DNA from: Acidimicrobiales bacterium
GTDB lineage: Bacteria; Actinomycetota; Acidimicrobiia; Acidimicrobiales; Acidimicrobilacustridaceae
Length of the DNA: 22,443 bases
NCBI GenBank assembly: GCA_023261915.1
Contig: JALRFT010000203.1
Coordinates: 1-22,443, forward strand
Direction: 5' to 3'
The notes under the pieces were generated by a model. The model saw only the letters and a list, made by a program, of their open reading frames with translations, did no database searches and was not told the origin of the DNA. The position numbers and the translations under genes were made by a program. This document shows positions 16,301-22,443 of this stretch, piece by piece (positions within the stretch are counted from its first letter, which is position 1; each line of letters starts with the position of its first letter).

Positions 16301-19300
16301 GGTGCCCGCCGTGTTGGTCAGCACCTCACCGGCGAGCACACCGGGGGTGAGCACCACGTTGAACTGGATTTCGATACGGCCCCCGGGTGGCAGGGTCCAG
16401 TTGGGGAACGACCACGACAGGCGGCAGACTCGATTGACATCGGTGCACCCGGGAACCGGCGGTGACACAGGGCTGCCAGGCTGGGCGGTGAACACCACCG
16501 ACGCCGGCGGACTAACGCCGGCGGGCAGAACGTAGTTGATGAGATAGGGCGCGCCGGGGCTCCCGCCGGTGATGGTGGGATCAAAGGTCAGACCCGCCGG
16601 GAGCGGATCGACGACCGTCGGGTTGGTGACGGCATCGGTGCCGGTGTTCGTGGTCACGAGACTCAGCGGCGCCACATCTCCAGGACCGATGCGACTCTCG
16701 GGACCCTTGCTCAACGACAGTGCAGGCGTACCCTCGTTGACGGTCACCGTGGCCGACGCCGGGGGAATGGCGAACGTCGTGCCCGACGGCTGCAACTGTG
16801 ACTCACCAGCGGCATCGGAGGTATCGATGAGACTGGCGGGGACGGGCGTCGAGGGGCTTGACGCCAGGTTCTGGCGGACCTTGACCCGGAAACACACAGT
16901 GGCGTTCGGGCAACCACCACTGCTCGGGTAGTTGGGCGACGGCAGGAGGTCGTAGCCATTGGTCGAACTCGTGAAGGTGAAGCGCAAACCTTTCACCCCC
17001 CCAGCCGCACCGGCAGGCACGCTTGGGGTGGCCGAGGCCGTGCGGGTGCCAAGCACCCACGTGCCGTTCGTGCAGTTCGCCACCGACGTACAGGCATCCA
17101 CCTGCACCCGGTTGGCCCCGACGGGGAAGTTGACCCGGATCTGCCCGACGTAGTCGACGGCGTCGAAGAAGTCAGCATCGACGTCGGTCACCACGAGGCG
17201 CTTGAGATTCAGTGTTCCTGTATTCGTCACCCGGTGACGCACGTCGACGATCTGGTCCGCCAGACCAGGCTGGGGCCGGATCACCGATGCTGGGCTCAGG
17301 CTCTTGTTGAACGAGCCACCCGAACTCGGAGGAGCGGCAGAGATTGTCGGGCCACAGAAGTTCTGCGTTGGCACGTCGATTCCCACCGCAGCGCAATTAC
17401 GGAACGTCGTCGACGGCGCCACACCGTCACGCAGACGCACCGAGTACGCCACCCGGAAGGTGTCCCCCACCCCCAGCGACCCGGTGACCCGCACCCGGAT
17501 ACCCGTGGCCCGAGCGAGGAGACCAGCGTCAGTGGCCACGTAGGGGACGTAGTCACCCGCTGTCGGGTCGTAGACCTCAAGATCGCTCGCCGGCGTAGCC
17601 GTCACTGCCCGCAGGCTGGTCAGTCGCACGACACCAAAGGGATTCCCCGCAGCGGTGGGGTCCGGCGGGTCAACGAGCACCACGTTGGTGACCGGCACGT
17701 TCCCCGAGTTGCGGAACGACAGGTTGAACGTGAGGTCCTGACCGGCCGTCATCGTCGTCACGCCGTTCGTCGACTTCGTTCCACTGCCCACACCCGGATT
17801 CGGCGCTACAACGGCCACCGACGCACAGGCATCACTCGTCGCTGACCCGGTGCCATCGATCTGAGACGACAGCGTGACCTCAGCACAGTTGAGGAGTCCC
17901 CCGTCGGTGACATCGGCTATCGACGCTCCCGGTGCGGTGCCGTGGAGCTCGAGGATCCCGGCTGCCCCGGGGGCGATCACAGCAGTGTTCCCACCGACCA
18001 CACCGGTGAACGTCACCGTCACCGATGCTGCGGCAACACCGGGGGCACAGCCCAACGTGGCGAGGTTGACCAGGTCACCTGAAGCCGGGCGAGGGATCGT
18101 TTGCGGGGCGGGGTCGGCACCGCTGCGACAGTCCACGACGAGGTCGGCCGAGGTGGCACCGGCGGGGAACGTGATACGGCCCCGAGTGAGGTCCACCTTC
18201 GAGAAGTCCGTCACCGCACTGGGGCTCGGTTCACGCAGCCGCATCACTGACACGGGGAACGCAGAGTCATTGGTGGCCGTGACACGCATCGACACCCCCG
18301 AGTCCTGACCGGCCACGACGCTGCCGTCGGCCCGGTAGTCCCCGTTGCTGTCAGAGAAGAACGCCTTGGCGGCGGTGACCCGAACGTCACCGGGCTGGAT
18401 GGCGTACACGGCACAGGCATCGTCACCGGCCGTGCTCCCACCGGCGACAGCTCGCACCGACGGTGAGGCACAGTTGGTCACCAACTCCGTCGTCAGGGGT
18501 TCAAGGGGTGCACCCGTTGACCGGAGTGTTGACCGCAAGACGAAGGGGGTACTGACCCGCCCAGGTGTCGGGCTGTAAGGAAGTGCTGCACCACCACTGT
18601 TGCTGAATCGGTAACGAATGCCGGTTACCGCTGACGCCGCTACCCCGGCAGGCAGGGTGAGCAGCGGGCCAGTCTGGACAGAGGACGTCACCCACTCTGC
18701 GTCGCTACATGGAGTCCCGACGGGACGTTGACAGGTCTCGACGATGACCTGATTGGCGCCATCGGGGAAGAGCTCCACGACACCTGCACCCGTCAGGTCG
18801 AATCGGTCGAAGGTGGCAGCGGTCGTGTCGGCCACCGTGATCTGGTTCACCGGCGAGGAGCTCGACGAAGCGTTACGAACCCCGAGGGTCACCGAGGCTG
18901 CGGAACCCGACCCGGCGAGACCACTGTCGGGTGACCACGACTTCGTTGACCGAGCGTCGTAGCGAACGGGGATTTCGGCGGTGACCAGTGCCGTGTCCTG
19001 CGCCGGGGTGGCGGCCGTAGCGGTGGCCGTAGCCGTGTTCGGGATCACCTGTCCGTCGGTCACCGGCGTCTCGATCGGCAGGCGGACACCGATACTGACG
19101 GTCTGGGACGACCCGGCGGGGAGGCCGACCTGGCCACCACCGAGGGGGATAATGAAGATGACCCGCAGGAGCTGGCTCGTCGGATCCCATTCCACAGTCC
19201 GCTGGCTGTTCGAACTCGGCAGCGATGTCACCTCGAAGTCTGCGGGGAGCACGTCCTCGAGCACGAGATCGACACACGGCACTTCGAGCGAAGAGCACGA

Positions 19301-19534
19301 CACGACGAGGCGGTACTCCGTCTCCTGGCCGGGAGCGAGCGTTGACGGGTTGACCTGCTTGTCGAGACCGAGGACGGCCACACCGTTCGCCGGCATCGCC
19401 GGAGGTGCGGGGCTCTCTGCCGACTCGTCGGGCACTGCTGACGCTGTCGAGACCGGCAGAATTCCGAGGACCAGCACGACAACGGTGCCGAGGGCGGCAA
19501 CCAGAGATCCGATGCGACGTCGTGGGGAAGTCAT
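13385..19534 (-). CDS. giant LPATG-anchored surface protein with DUF11-like and DUF5979/Cna-B-like repeats
   Basis: 2049 aa from the ATG at 19534; an upstream in-frame TTG at 19570 is less likely. Signal peptide 1-33 (MTSPRRR, hydrophobic core 11-27, cleavage ASA-V). Residues about 52-1340 hold about seven DUF11-like Ig-type modules, recognisable by lines such as VTNTGTLNLKRLVVTDVD and TTNTGTDAVTNPTVVDPLPAGL. Three of these share FPxGA..V.V..C (256, 456, 803). Residues 1351-2006 are six DUF5979/Cna-B-like modules, each with Lys in the first strand, Glu after the second Cys (ET/EI/EP) and Asn in the last strand (VTNTY type). LPATG is at 2012-2016, then a membrane segment 2022-2040 and RRR: a sortase substrate. 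It is probably a long stalk projecting from the wall. No sortase gene is in the window. No catalytic domain is visible. Confidence 0.9.
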   Translation of the reverse strand: MTSPRRRIGSLVAALGTVVVLVLGILPVSTASAVPDESAESPAPPAMPANGVAVLGLDKQVNPSTLAPGQETEYRLVVSCSSLEVPCVDLVLEDVLPADFEVTSLPSSNSQRTVEWDPTSQLLRVIFIIPLGGGQVGLPAGSSQTVSIGVRLPIETPVTDGQVIPNTATATATAATPAQDTALVTAEIPVRYDARSTKSWSPDSGLAGSGSAASVTLGVRNASSSSSPVNQITVADTTAATFDRFDLTGAGVVELFPDGANQVIVETCQRPVGTPCSDAEWVTSSVQTGPLLTLPAGVAASAVTGIRYRFSNSGGAALPYSPTPGRVSTPFVLRSTLRSTGAPLEPLTTELVTNCASPSVRAVAGGSTAGDDACAVYAIQPGDVRVTAAKAFFSDSNGDYRADGSVVAGQDSGVSMRVTATNDSAFPVSVMRLREPSPSAVTDFSKVDLTRGRITFPAGATSADLVVDCRSGADPAPQTIPRPASGDLVNLATLGCAPGVAAASVTVTFTGVVGGNTAVIAPGAAGILELHGTAPGASIADVTDGGLLNCAEVTLSSQIDGTGSATSDACASVAVVAPNPGVGSGTKSTNGVTTMTAGQDLTFNLSFRNSGNVPVTNVVLVDPPDPTAAGNPFGVVRLTSLRAVTATPASDLEVYDPTAGDYVPYVATDAGLLARATGIRVRVTGSLGVGDTFRVAYSVRLRDGVAPSTTFRNCAAVGIDVPTQNFCGPTISAAPPSSGGSFNKSLSPASVIRPQPGLADQIVDVRHRVTNTGTLNLKRLVVTDVDADFFDAVDYVGQIRVNFPVGANRVQVDACTSVANCTNGTWVLGTRTASATPSVPAGAAGGVKGLRFTFTSSTNGYDLLPSPNYPSSGGCPNATVCFRVKVRQNLASSPSTPVPASLIDTSDAAGESQLQPSGTTFAIPPASATVTVNEGTPALSLSKGPESRIGPGDVAPLSLVTTNTGTDAVTNPTVVDPLPAGLTFDPTITGGSPGAPYLINYVLPAGVSPPASVVFTAQPGSPVSPPVPGCTDVNRVCRLSWSFPNWTLPPGGRIEIQFNVVLTPGVLAGEVLTNTAGTSGTNPNLICAGTSVVNNSAYGPGRFCTASTTVTTLAGDDFIAEKWIAADPALGLRNAAGQVVSLDDPSCPKYLDGDRVYTRYPCTARVRAGGTIDYLIRGVNSGTNPATQVVLVDGLPVQGDVGVLLSGQARGTQWNQRPTMLSGVTNIEGYPGVTTGYTNAPFPSSAFCTSNLSRPPADTCPPTAFSAPLGADVTGFRTTMAFPSDDLLDPGESFSLVWSMQAPLDLNSALSEPVAWNSFAYRPSFRLPGGQTTVLPATEPLKVGVGMPLGGFSATKSVQGLPPGVPLAPFEMAFACEITTAEDIVTEVASGTFTLVDGAAYVGPLVPDGASCRVWETNSQGGQSNMAGEESAVVVTITSGGDPVPVAVLNEFGTGALTVSKTVVWDNVPPVPIPGPFVVDVSCSFPGPSDLLPGFPQQIALNDGESSTITDLPVGATCDLTEIETREAMEVTMAPSNAPVEEGSFVTVLIDEYDVADPVSFPGTEVDVTNTYTTGGVVVTKELTGAASEWAQGPYVMRVACTDPLGGLDPVIEEVTLSPDDLTATVSPIPADYVCTVDEINAGDAVTTTISPAGAFSIPRYDPDPPGPVEVTVTNEYPAGSISVAKVLDGAAAGPMATAEFTLRLQCERDLINGEGVQVFLDEELTLRGGQQELVDDSIPLGSRCWVTETNSVGATEVDISATVDNKVTVSQANDDVTITATNTYVPGGSRAGSDDSGIRLTKVLVGEGTRWAAGPFTFATTCTLAGFTLPPFPEVTLDLDVLVGYVNPIPVGAQCTVVETNDGTATGDVPRVVGTVTLPAADQPAVDVVATNEFPVATLEVAKVVEGAGPAGVFGIDVYCSIGTARLDLTNSSSPFVLTDAPSARLEIAAGVSSPLVVPVGATCAVTEPDARGATATLVTVENGQSPDGFTVSGPTRVVVTNRYDPNANGLPATGASGMGTLWLAMILIVGGALLVGVIRRRGVPATG
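13487..13501 (-). other. LPATG sortase sorting signal
   Basis: Encodes L-P-A-T-G at residues 2012-2016, followed by about 19 hydrophobic residues and RRR. This is the classical order for covalent attachment to peptidoglycan. Confidence 0.9.
13517..15484 (-). repeat. six tandem DUF5979/Cna-B-like modules
   Basis: Modules of about 100-117 residues begin at K1356, K1461, K1581, K1686, K1803 and K1904. Matching Glu residues are E1416, E1522, E1639, E1749, E1860 and E1969. Matching Asn residues are N1450, N1570, N1675, N1783, N1893 and N2003. Each module also has two Cys: 1376/1412, 1483/1518, 1601/1635, 1707/1745, 1823/1856 and 1921/1965. The units differ in sequence, so the array is old rather than a recent expansion. 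Confidence 0.8.
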
Positions 19535-19876
19535 GTCGTGGGCCTTGCGTTGGGCGGGAGATCGACGCAAATCGTGACCTCGTGAACCGGTGGAGTGTAT
19601 TCGGTGTCCCCAATGGGCAGGAAGACAACGAGGCCCCTAGAGCGATCGAAGCCGCAGCAGAGCGCCTGAAGCAACGGGTCGGCCACCCACGGAACCAAGA
19701 ATCCCGGGTCCCGTCATCGCTCGAGCGGTTGAAGTCGCTCACCGGGCGGCCTCTCCGGCGTTACCCGGGGGAATCGCCGGAGAAATGACCGCAACGACCT
19801 CCACCTCTTTCTCTCCCCAGCCCGAAGTCGACCACTGAATCGACCGTGCGATGAGTAATCCGGCCGGGCGCTCCGC
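19535..19876. other. 342-nt stretch without a supported gene, between the protease and giant surface genes
   Basis: No frame here has a credible protein. One minus frame open from 19742 runs into the giant gene out of frame and has an Arg/Ser-rich composition typical of a shadow. The stretch contains a strong hairpin (19752-19783) and leaves up to about 215 nt that could be a long leader for the giant gene. I could not match it to a known riboswitch. A TACACT hexamer on the minus strand (19594-19599) is a possible -10 but lacks a -35. Confidence 0.5.
19752..19783. terminator. perfect 9-bp hairpin downstream of the aspartyl protease gene
   Basis: TCTCCGGCG and CGCCGGAGA enclose a 14-nt loop that contains the palindrome CCCGGG. 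It is about 93 nt after the protease stop and 218 nt before the giant gene start. No T-tract follows on either strand. It could end the lipoprotein/protease transcript or be part of the giant gene's leader. Confidence 0.45.
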
Positions 19877-20911
19877 CTAGTTCGATGGGTAGAGGAGTAC
19901 CGATCCGCTGGTGAGTGAGAAGACGACGATGAACTCGTCGAAGAACTGCAGACCCGAATCAACGTTGGATTGCCCGGGAATGACGGTGGCGAGGTCGGTG
20001 CCCAGTTTCTTGCCGGTGGTGAATTCGTAGAACGGGGCCGAATCGTCTGACACGGCACCCGTGATCCGTTGACCCGAAGGGAACTCCTTCACGTTGGTTG
20101 TCGGGCCGCCGGGGAATCCGATCGGGAACGACATCGCGGATGCACCCGTATCGAGCGCGGTCGCGGTGCACGATGCGGAGGCGCTCCCGATCTGCCAGCA
20201 GATCGGGACCGCGAGGTTGTTCCAGGCGTTGGCCCCATTGGCGAGCGTTGCGGGGCTTGCGGCCGGCATCTGAAGGTTGGCTACCGGCGCTGTGGCGAGC
20301 ACCGGGTCCAGCGTCACTGCTCCGACGGACCCACTCCAGGTCACCGCAATGGAGGAAGGCACACCTGAGGAGAGTTGGACAAGGGGACTGAAAGCCGAAT
20401 CGACCGACCACAGGCCTGCACCGAAGATTCCATCGACACCGATCGAACTCGCAAAGGCCTCAAGACCGTCCTTGGCGGCGCAGTCGGGCACACCCGAGTC
20501 GCAGGTGGCGGACTGAACGAGTCGGATGAAGACCGGCCCGCTCGTTGCAATACCGGCGACCTCGAGCGGGGTCGAGATGATCACCCCACTCAGAAGAACG
20601 CCCCCGGCGAATGCCTCCTGAAAAGAAGGGCCGGTCATCGCTGCGACCGATGAGGGGACCGAAGCGGTGAAGACGCTCAGTCCCGTCGAACCGGTATCAA
20701 AAAGGAGAGTCTGGGTTTGACCCCCAATGGAGGTCTCAATCGTGGCCCGGAAGTCGGACTTTGATTGGCCTACGGACAGCGGGATGGCGGTCCCGCCGAG
20801 AGCGGGCGGACCGGGTTCGGGAGCGCCCGAACCCGAGCACGCGGCGACGACCACTGACAGCCCCACAAGGGCTGCCGCCGCCATCCGGCGGCCCGGTCCC
20901 GTCCGCTTCAT
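19877..20911 (-). CDS. pepsin-like aspartyl protease lipoprotein (DUF3443-like)
   Basis: 344 aa from the ATG at 20911; an in-frame TTG at 20956 would overlap the upstream gene. The lipobox is VAAC at 22-25 (C25). Two aspartyl-protease motifs are present in the pepsin order: LLFDTGSTGLSVF (D72) and ATALDTGASAMSFP (D254), about 180 residues apart. GVDGIFGAGL (158-167) matches the strand that follows the flap in pepsin folds. Cys pairs 137/144 and 238/248 are likely disulfides. A lipid-anchored extracellular protease is expected. Two-motif pepsin-like enzymes are uncommon in bacteria. It lies 7 nt after the upstream lipoprotein gene (one operon) and upstream of the giant surface gene. An inactive homologue is possible but both D-T-G triads are intact. 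Confidence 0.8.
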   Translation of the reverse strand: MKRTGPGRRMAAAALVGLSVVVAACSGSGAPEPGPPALGGTAIPLSVGQSKSDFRATIETSIGGQTQTLLFDTGSTGLSVFTASVPSSVAAMTGPSFQEAFAGGVLLSGVIISTPLEVAGIATSGPVFIRLVQSATCDSGVPDCAAKDGLEAFASSIGVDGIFGAGLWSVDSAFSPLVQLSSGVPSSIAVTWSGSVGAVTLDPVLATAPVANLQMPAASPATLANGANAWNNLAVPICWQIGSASASCTATALDTGASAMSFPIGFPGGPTTNVKEFPSGQRITGAVSDDSAPFYEFTTGKKLGTDLATVIPGQSNVDSGLQFFDEFIVVFSLTSGSVLLYPSN

Positions 20912-20918
20912 GACCGAG

Positions 20919-21716
20919 CTAGCTCTGGCTGGCGCTATTCGGCTGAAGGAAACCAAAACAGAGCGGCTGGTTCATACCGAACGTCCAGGCGTTGGCGTTG
21001 TCCCGGGTGTAGGGGGTCGTGAGTTGATTCGGCGAGGTGAGGGAAATGTTCCCATCGGAATTGGCCGCACAGTCGAGGCCGTTGAACAGGCCGGTCTGGA
21101 CGTTCTGTGAGGGATCGGTCCCGCCGGTACCGCTGTAGTTCAACTCGAGGTTTTCGAAGCCGTTGGTCAGCGTGTCCTGATGGAACCAGAAGTCGTACCA
21201 CTGCGTCCCGCCGGCGCCGATGGCGACGTTGTGGGAATTCGTCACGCCAGCACCAAACTCACCGCCACCGGCGGCGATCCATCCAATGACGGTGAAGCTC
21301 GGCTGGTCGACGGAACCCGGCAATACCGAGACACTCTGGGTGCCGGCGTACATGCTGCTGAGGGTGCAGCCTGAGAGGCCCGACGACGACCCGTCGTTGC
21401 TTGATGCCGAAAAGAAGTTCAGATTGTTCGCCAACGTCTCGTTGATGGTGACAGTGAGGTCCATCGACGACGGGTAGGTGTTGACGACAGCCACTGGGTT
21501 CAGACTCGTGGAACCCCAGTCGCAGTCGAGGGTGTCGTCATCACCGTACGTGGAGGTACCAAGCGCGGCGCTGGCGACAGCAACGGCGGTGTTCAGAATC
21601 CATGTCCCCGCCGAGTAGTCCTGCTTTACCTCTTCAGTACTGGTGCAACCCGCCACGAGGGCAGTGACGAGGAGGATCGAGCATGCGGCTCCCAGAACTC
21701 GGGATGGCTTCTTCAT
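20919..21716 (-). CDS. lipoprotein of unknown function
   Basis: 265 aa from the ATG at 21716. Signal peptide with core 10-21 and lipobox LVAGC (C24). The mature protein is rich in Asn, Ser, Gly and Thr and contains four Cys besides the lipid-linked one (in TLDCDW, SGCTLSS, LDCAANS and PLCFGF). Segments such as MDLTVTINETLANNLNFFSASS, SFTVIGWIAAGGGEFGAGV and GGTQWYDFWFHQDTL look like beta strands of a jelly-roll or pore-former-like fold, but I do not recognise a family. It is the first gene of the unit with the aspartyl protease, 7 nt apart, and has a consensus -10 upstream. Confidence 0.75.
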   Translation of the reverse strand: MKKPSRVLGAACSILLVTALVAGCTSTEEVKQDYSAGTWILNTAVAVASAALGTSTYGDDDTLDCDWGSTSLNPVAVVNTYPSSMDLTVTINETLANNLNFFSASSNDGSSSGLSGCTLSSMYAGTQSVSVLPGSVDQPSFTVIGWIAAGGGEFGAGVTNSHNVAIGAGGTQWYDFWFHQDTLTNGFENLELNYSGTGGTDPSQNVQTGLFNGLDCAANSDGNISLTSPNQLTTPYTRDNANAWTFGMNQPLCFGFLQPNSASQS

Positions 21717-21751
21717 TGGACTGCTTTCGCTCGGCGTGGTGAGAAGTGGAA

Positions 21752-21757
21752 ATTATA
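21752..21757 (-). promoter_or_regulatory. consensus -10 (TATAAT) for the lipoprotein/protease operon
   Basis: A perfect TATAAT on the minus strand inside a short AT-rich island (about 21748-21772), which stands out in this GC-rich DNA. It lies 35 nt upstream of the ATG at 21716, leaving a leader of about 28 nt. At 17-18 nt spacing the -35 is poor (TCACGA/GTCACG). Confidence 0.6.
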
Positions 21758-21940
21758 AATCTAATACAGAAGTGTCGTGACGGTTTTCAGGGGGGAATGG
21801 CTTCGTCCCTTCCGTCGGAGCCCGCAGACTGAACCCTGATGTGCATGACCTCGACAGGGCCTCCCAATCGAGCGACCTCGGCGAATCGGATGACCCACGT
21901 TCGGGAGCGGCACCGAATCCGTCACGCACCTTGGCCTGCT

Positions 21941-21960
21941 CAGGGTGGGCCAGGGTGGGA
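21941..21960. repeat. 10-nt tandem direct repeat at the 3' end of the tRNA-like gene
   Basis: CAGGGTGGGC is followed directly by CAGGGTGGGA, nine of ten bases identical. The second copy covers part of the T stem and the acceptor 3' strand of the tRNA-Met-like gene, and the first copy extends beyond its end. Confidence 0.7.
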
Positions 21961-22018
21961 TCGAACCACCGACCGAGCGATTATGAGTCGCCTGCTCTAA
22001 CCACTGAGCTACACCGGC
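21947..22018 (-). tRNA. tRNA-Met (anticodon CAU), acceptor stem irregular
   Basis: D stem GCTC/GAGC, anticodon stem GGCGA/TCGCT with loop CTCATAA (anticodon CAT) and T stem GGTGG/CCACC with loop TTCGATC are all good. The acceptor is not: the 5' strand GCCGGTG faces CTGGCCC. Only GCCGG/CTGGC (five pairs, one G-U) can form, leaving TG unpaired. Either the gene is a functional but unusual tRNA or its 3' end has been altered; see the tandem repeat there. CAU could also be an Ile tRNA with modified C34, but the body resembles elongator tRNA-Met. Confidence 0.65.
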
Positions 22019-22062
22019 AACATGGCCACATTAGCATTCGGCAGTCATCGCCTTTGGCCGCC

Positions 22063-22335
22063 ATGGTTCCCCCCGCTCGCGACCAGCTGGATCCGGCGAT
22101 GAAGGCGCGGCTGCTGCAGGAAGCCCGCACTCCCTGGCGTGGCTTGCGCCGTGCCCTCTGGTTGGCGTTCACCGCTTCAGCCGGTCTTGGCCTGGCCACG
22201 ATGGCCATGCGTGCATCCGCTGGTGATGTGGTCGCCGGTTCAGACCTGCTGATCCAGGTCGTTGCCCTCGTGCTGTTCGGCAGCCTCCTCTGGTGGGATC
22301 GCAACGTCGCTGACGATCAGGGCGGCGTCAGCTGA
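22063..22335 (+). CDS. DUF3493-like small membrane protein
   Basis: 90 aa from the ATG at 22063; the frame is open upstream, but that part is antisense to the tRNA. The N-terminus is charged (MKARLLQEARTPWRGLRRALW). Transmembrane segment 1 is about 37-51 (FTASAGLGLATMAMR) and segment 2 about 62-76 (LLIQVVALVLFGSLLWWD). The pattern L-x-E-x-x-x-P-x-R-G-L-R-R, then an SA-x-G helix and LLWWD, resembles DUF3493 proteins. Those are best known from cyanobacteria and plastid photosystem-II assembly factors, but are also found in non-phototrophs. Role here is unknown. Confidence 0.65.
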   Translation: MVPPARDQLDPAMKARLLQEARTPWRGLRRALWLAFTASAGLGLATMAMRASAGDVVAGSDLLIQVVALVLFGSLLWWDRNVADDQGGVS

Positions 22336-22443
22336 CGCGTCGGCCTCGGGCGTTGACTCGACCTCGCTCATCCCCTCAGCCTCGCTCGCTTCCTCGACCC
22401 CGGAATCGCCATCCTGTTTCGGGCTTTCCGCCACCTCCTGTTG
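22240..22443 (-). CDS. possible acidic C-terminal tail of an off-window gene (partial)
   Basis: A minus frame is open from the right edge to a TGA at 22240. It encodes a low-complexity acidic stretch (EEASEAEGMSEVES, then EADASADAA) ending EGNDLDQQV. Composition and high G/C at third positions fit a disordered acidic tail. However, its last 96 nt are antisense to the DUF3493-like gene, and no domain is visible. The apparent GTG start at 22434 sits inside a Shine-Dalgarno-like GGAGGTGG and is not convincing, so if real it continues off the window. Confidence 0.3.
   Translation of the reverse strand, partial: QQEVAESPKQDGDSGVEEASEAEGMSEVESTPEADASADAALIVSDVAIPPEEAAEQHEGNDLDQQV

Noticed and set aside
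19535..19600. ACGCAAGGCCCACGAC before the giant gene, reminiscent of the c-di-GMP-I (GEMM) riboswitch core
   Set aside because: Only a short stretch resembles the core. The paired P1-P3 layout and the tetraloop/receptor parts could not be found.
18873..19742. 289-codon minus-strand frame entering the giant gene
   Set aside because: It overlaps the giant gene's signal peptide and first modules out of frame and has Arg/Ser-rich shadow composition. No start context or domain was seen.
21841..22062. Plus-strand frame reading GSNHRPSDYESPALTTELHR
   Set aside because: This is the well-known false protein produced by translating the antisense of a tRNA gene; the real gene in that frame starts at 22063.

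Overview
The window is high-GC DNA with strong G/C at third codon positions. GTG starts, lipoboxes, an LPATG wall-anchor protein, Cys-rich SLH-like modules and promoters placed right against start codons all point to Actinomycetota. My best guess is an Acidimicrobiia-like lineage, probably environmental; this is inference, since no marker gene is present. The content is chromosomal housekeeping plus cell-surface genes. I see no insertion sequence, phage gene, CRISPR array or replication origin.

Left part (1-4800): the N-terminus of an EamA-type transporter runs off the left edge. It follows a secreted protein (196-1806, minus) made of seven ~44-residue repeats, probably a seven-bladed propeller, and three SLH-like modules. 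Next come tRNA-Val(UAC), a Nudix hydrolase and an inositol-monophosphatase-family enzyme (all minus). Divergent from these is a plus-strand set: two overlapping genes of unknown function and a small LapA-like membrane protein.

Middle part (4851-13277): a large alpha/beta-hydrolase without an export signal (minus) is divergent from an orphan molybdopterin/4Fe-4S oxidoreductase (plus). It is followed by an SGNH-hydrolase lipoprotein (plus), which converges on an NTF2-like lipoprotein (minus). A membrane-anchored YceI-like protein lies 14 nt upstream of an acyl-CoA ligase/synthetase (minus), very likely as one operon.

Right part (13385-21716, all minus): a 265-aa lipoprotein of unknown function with a TATAAT promoter leads a two-gene unit with a pepsin-like aspartyl protease lipoprotein. 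After a 342-nt gap comes a 2049-aa surface protein. It has a signal peptide, about seven DUF11-like modules, six tandem DUF5979/Cna-B-like modules with a recurring Lys/Glu/Asn pattern and a Cys pair, then LPATG, a membrane segment and an Arg tail. The block looks like a surface-structure locus. A functional link between the lipoproteins and the giant protein is inference from position only. The edge holds a tRNA-Met(CAU)-like gene with an irregular acceptor stem, a small DUF3493-like membrane protein and perhaps an acidic C-terminal tail of an off-window gene.

Regulation: several genes share a TAnnnT-like hexamer 6-7 nt before the start codon, the signature of leaderless transcription. Two unrelated genes (Nudix and oxidoreductase) carry the identical 13-mer CTACGCTTGGGGT there.
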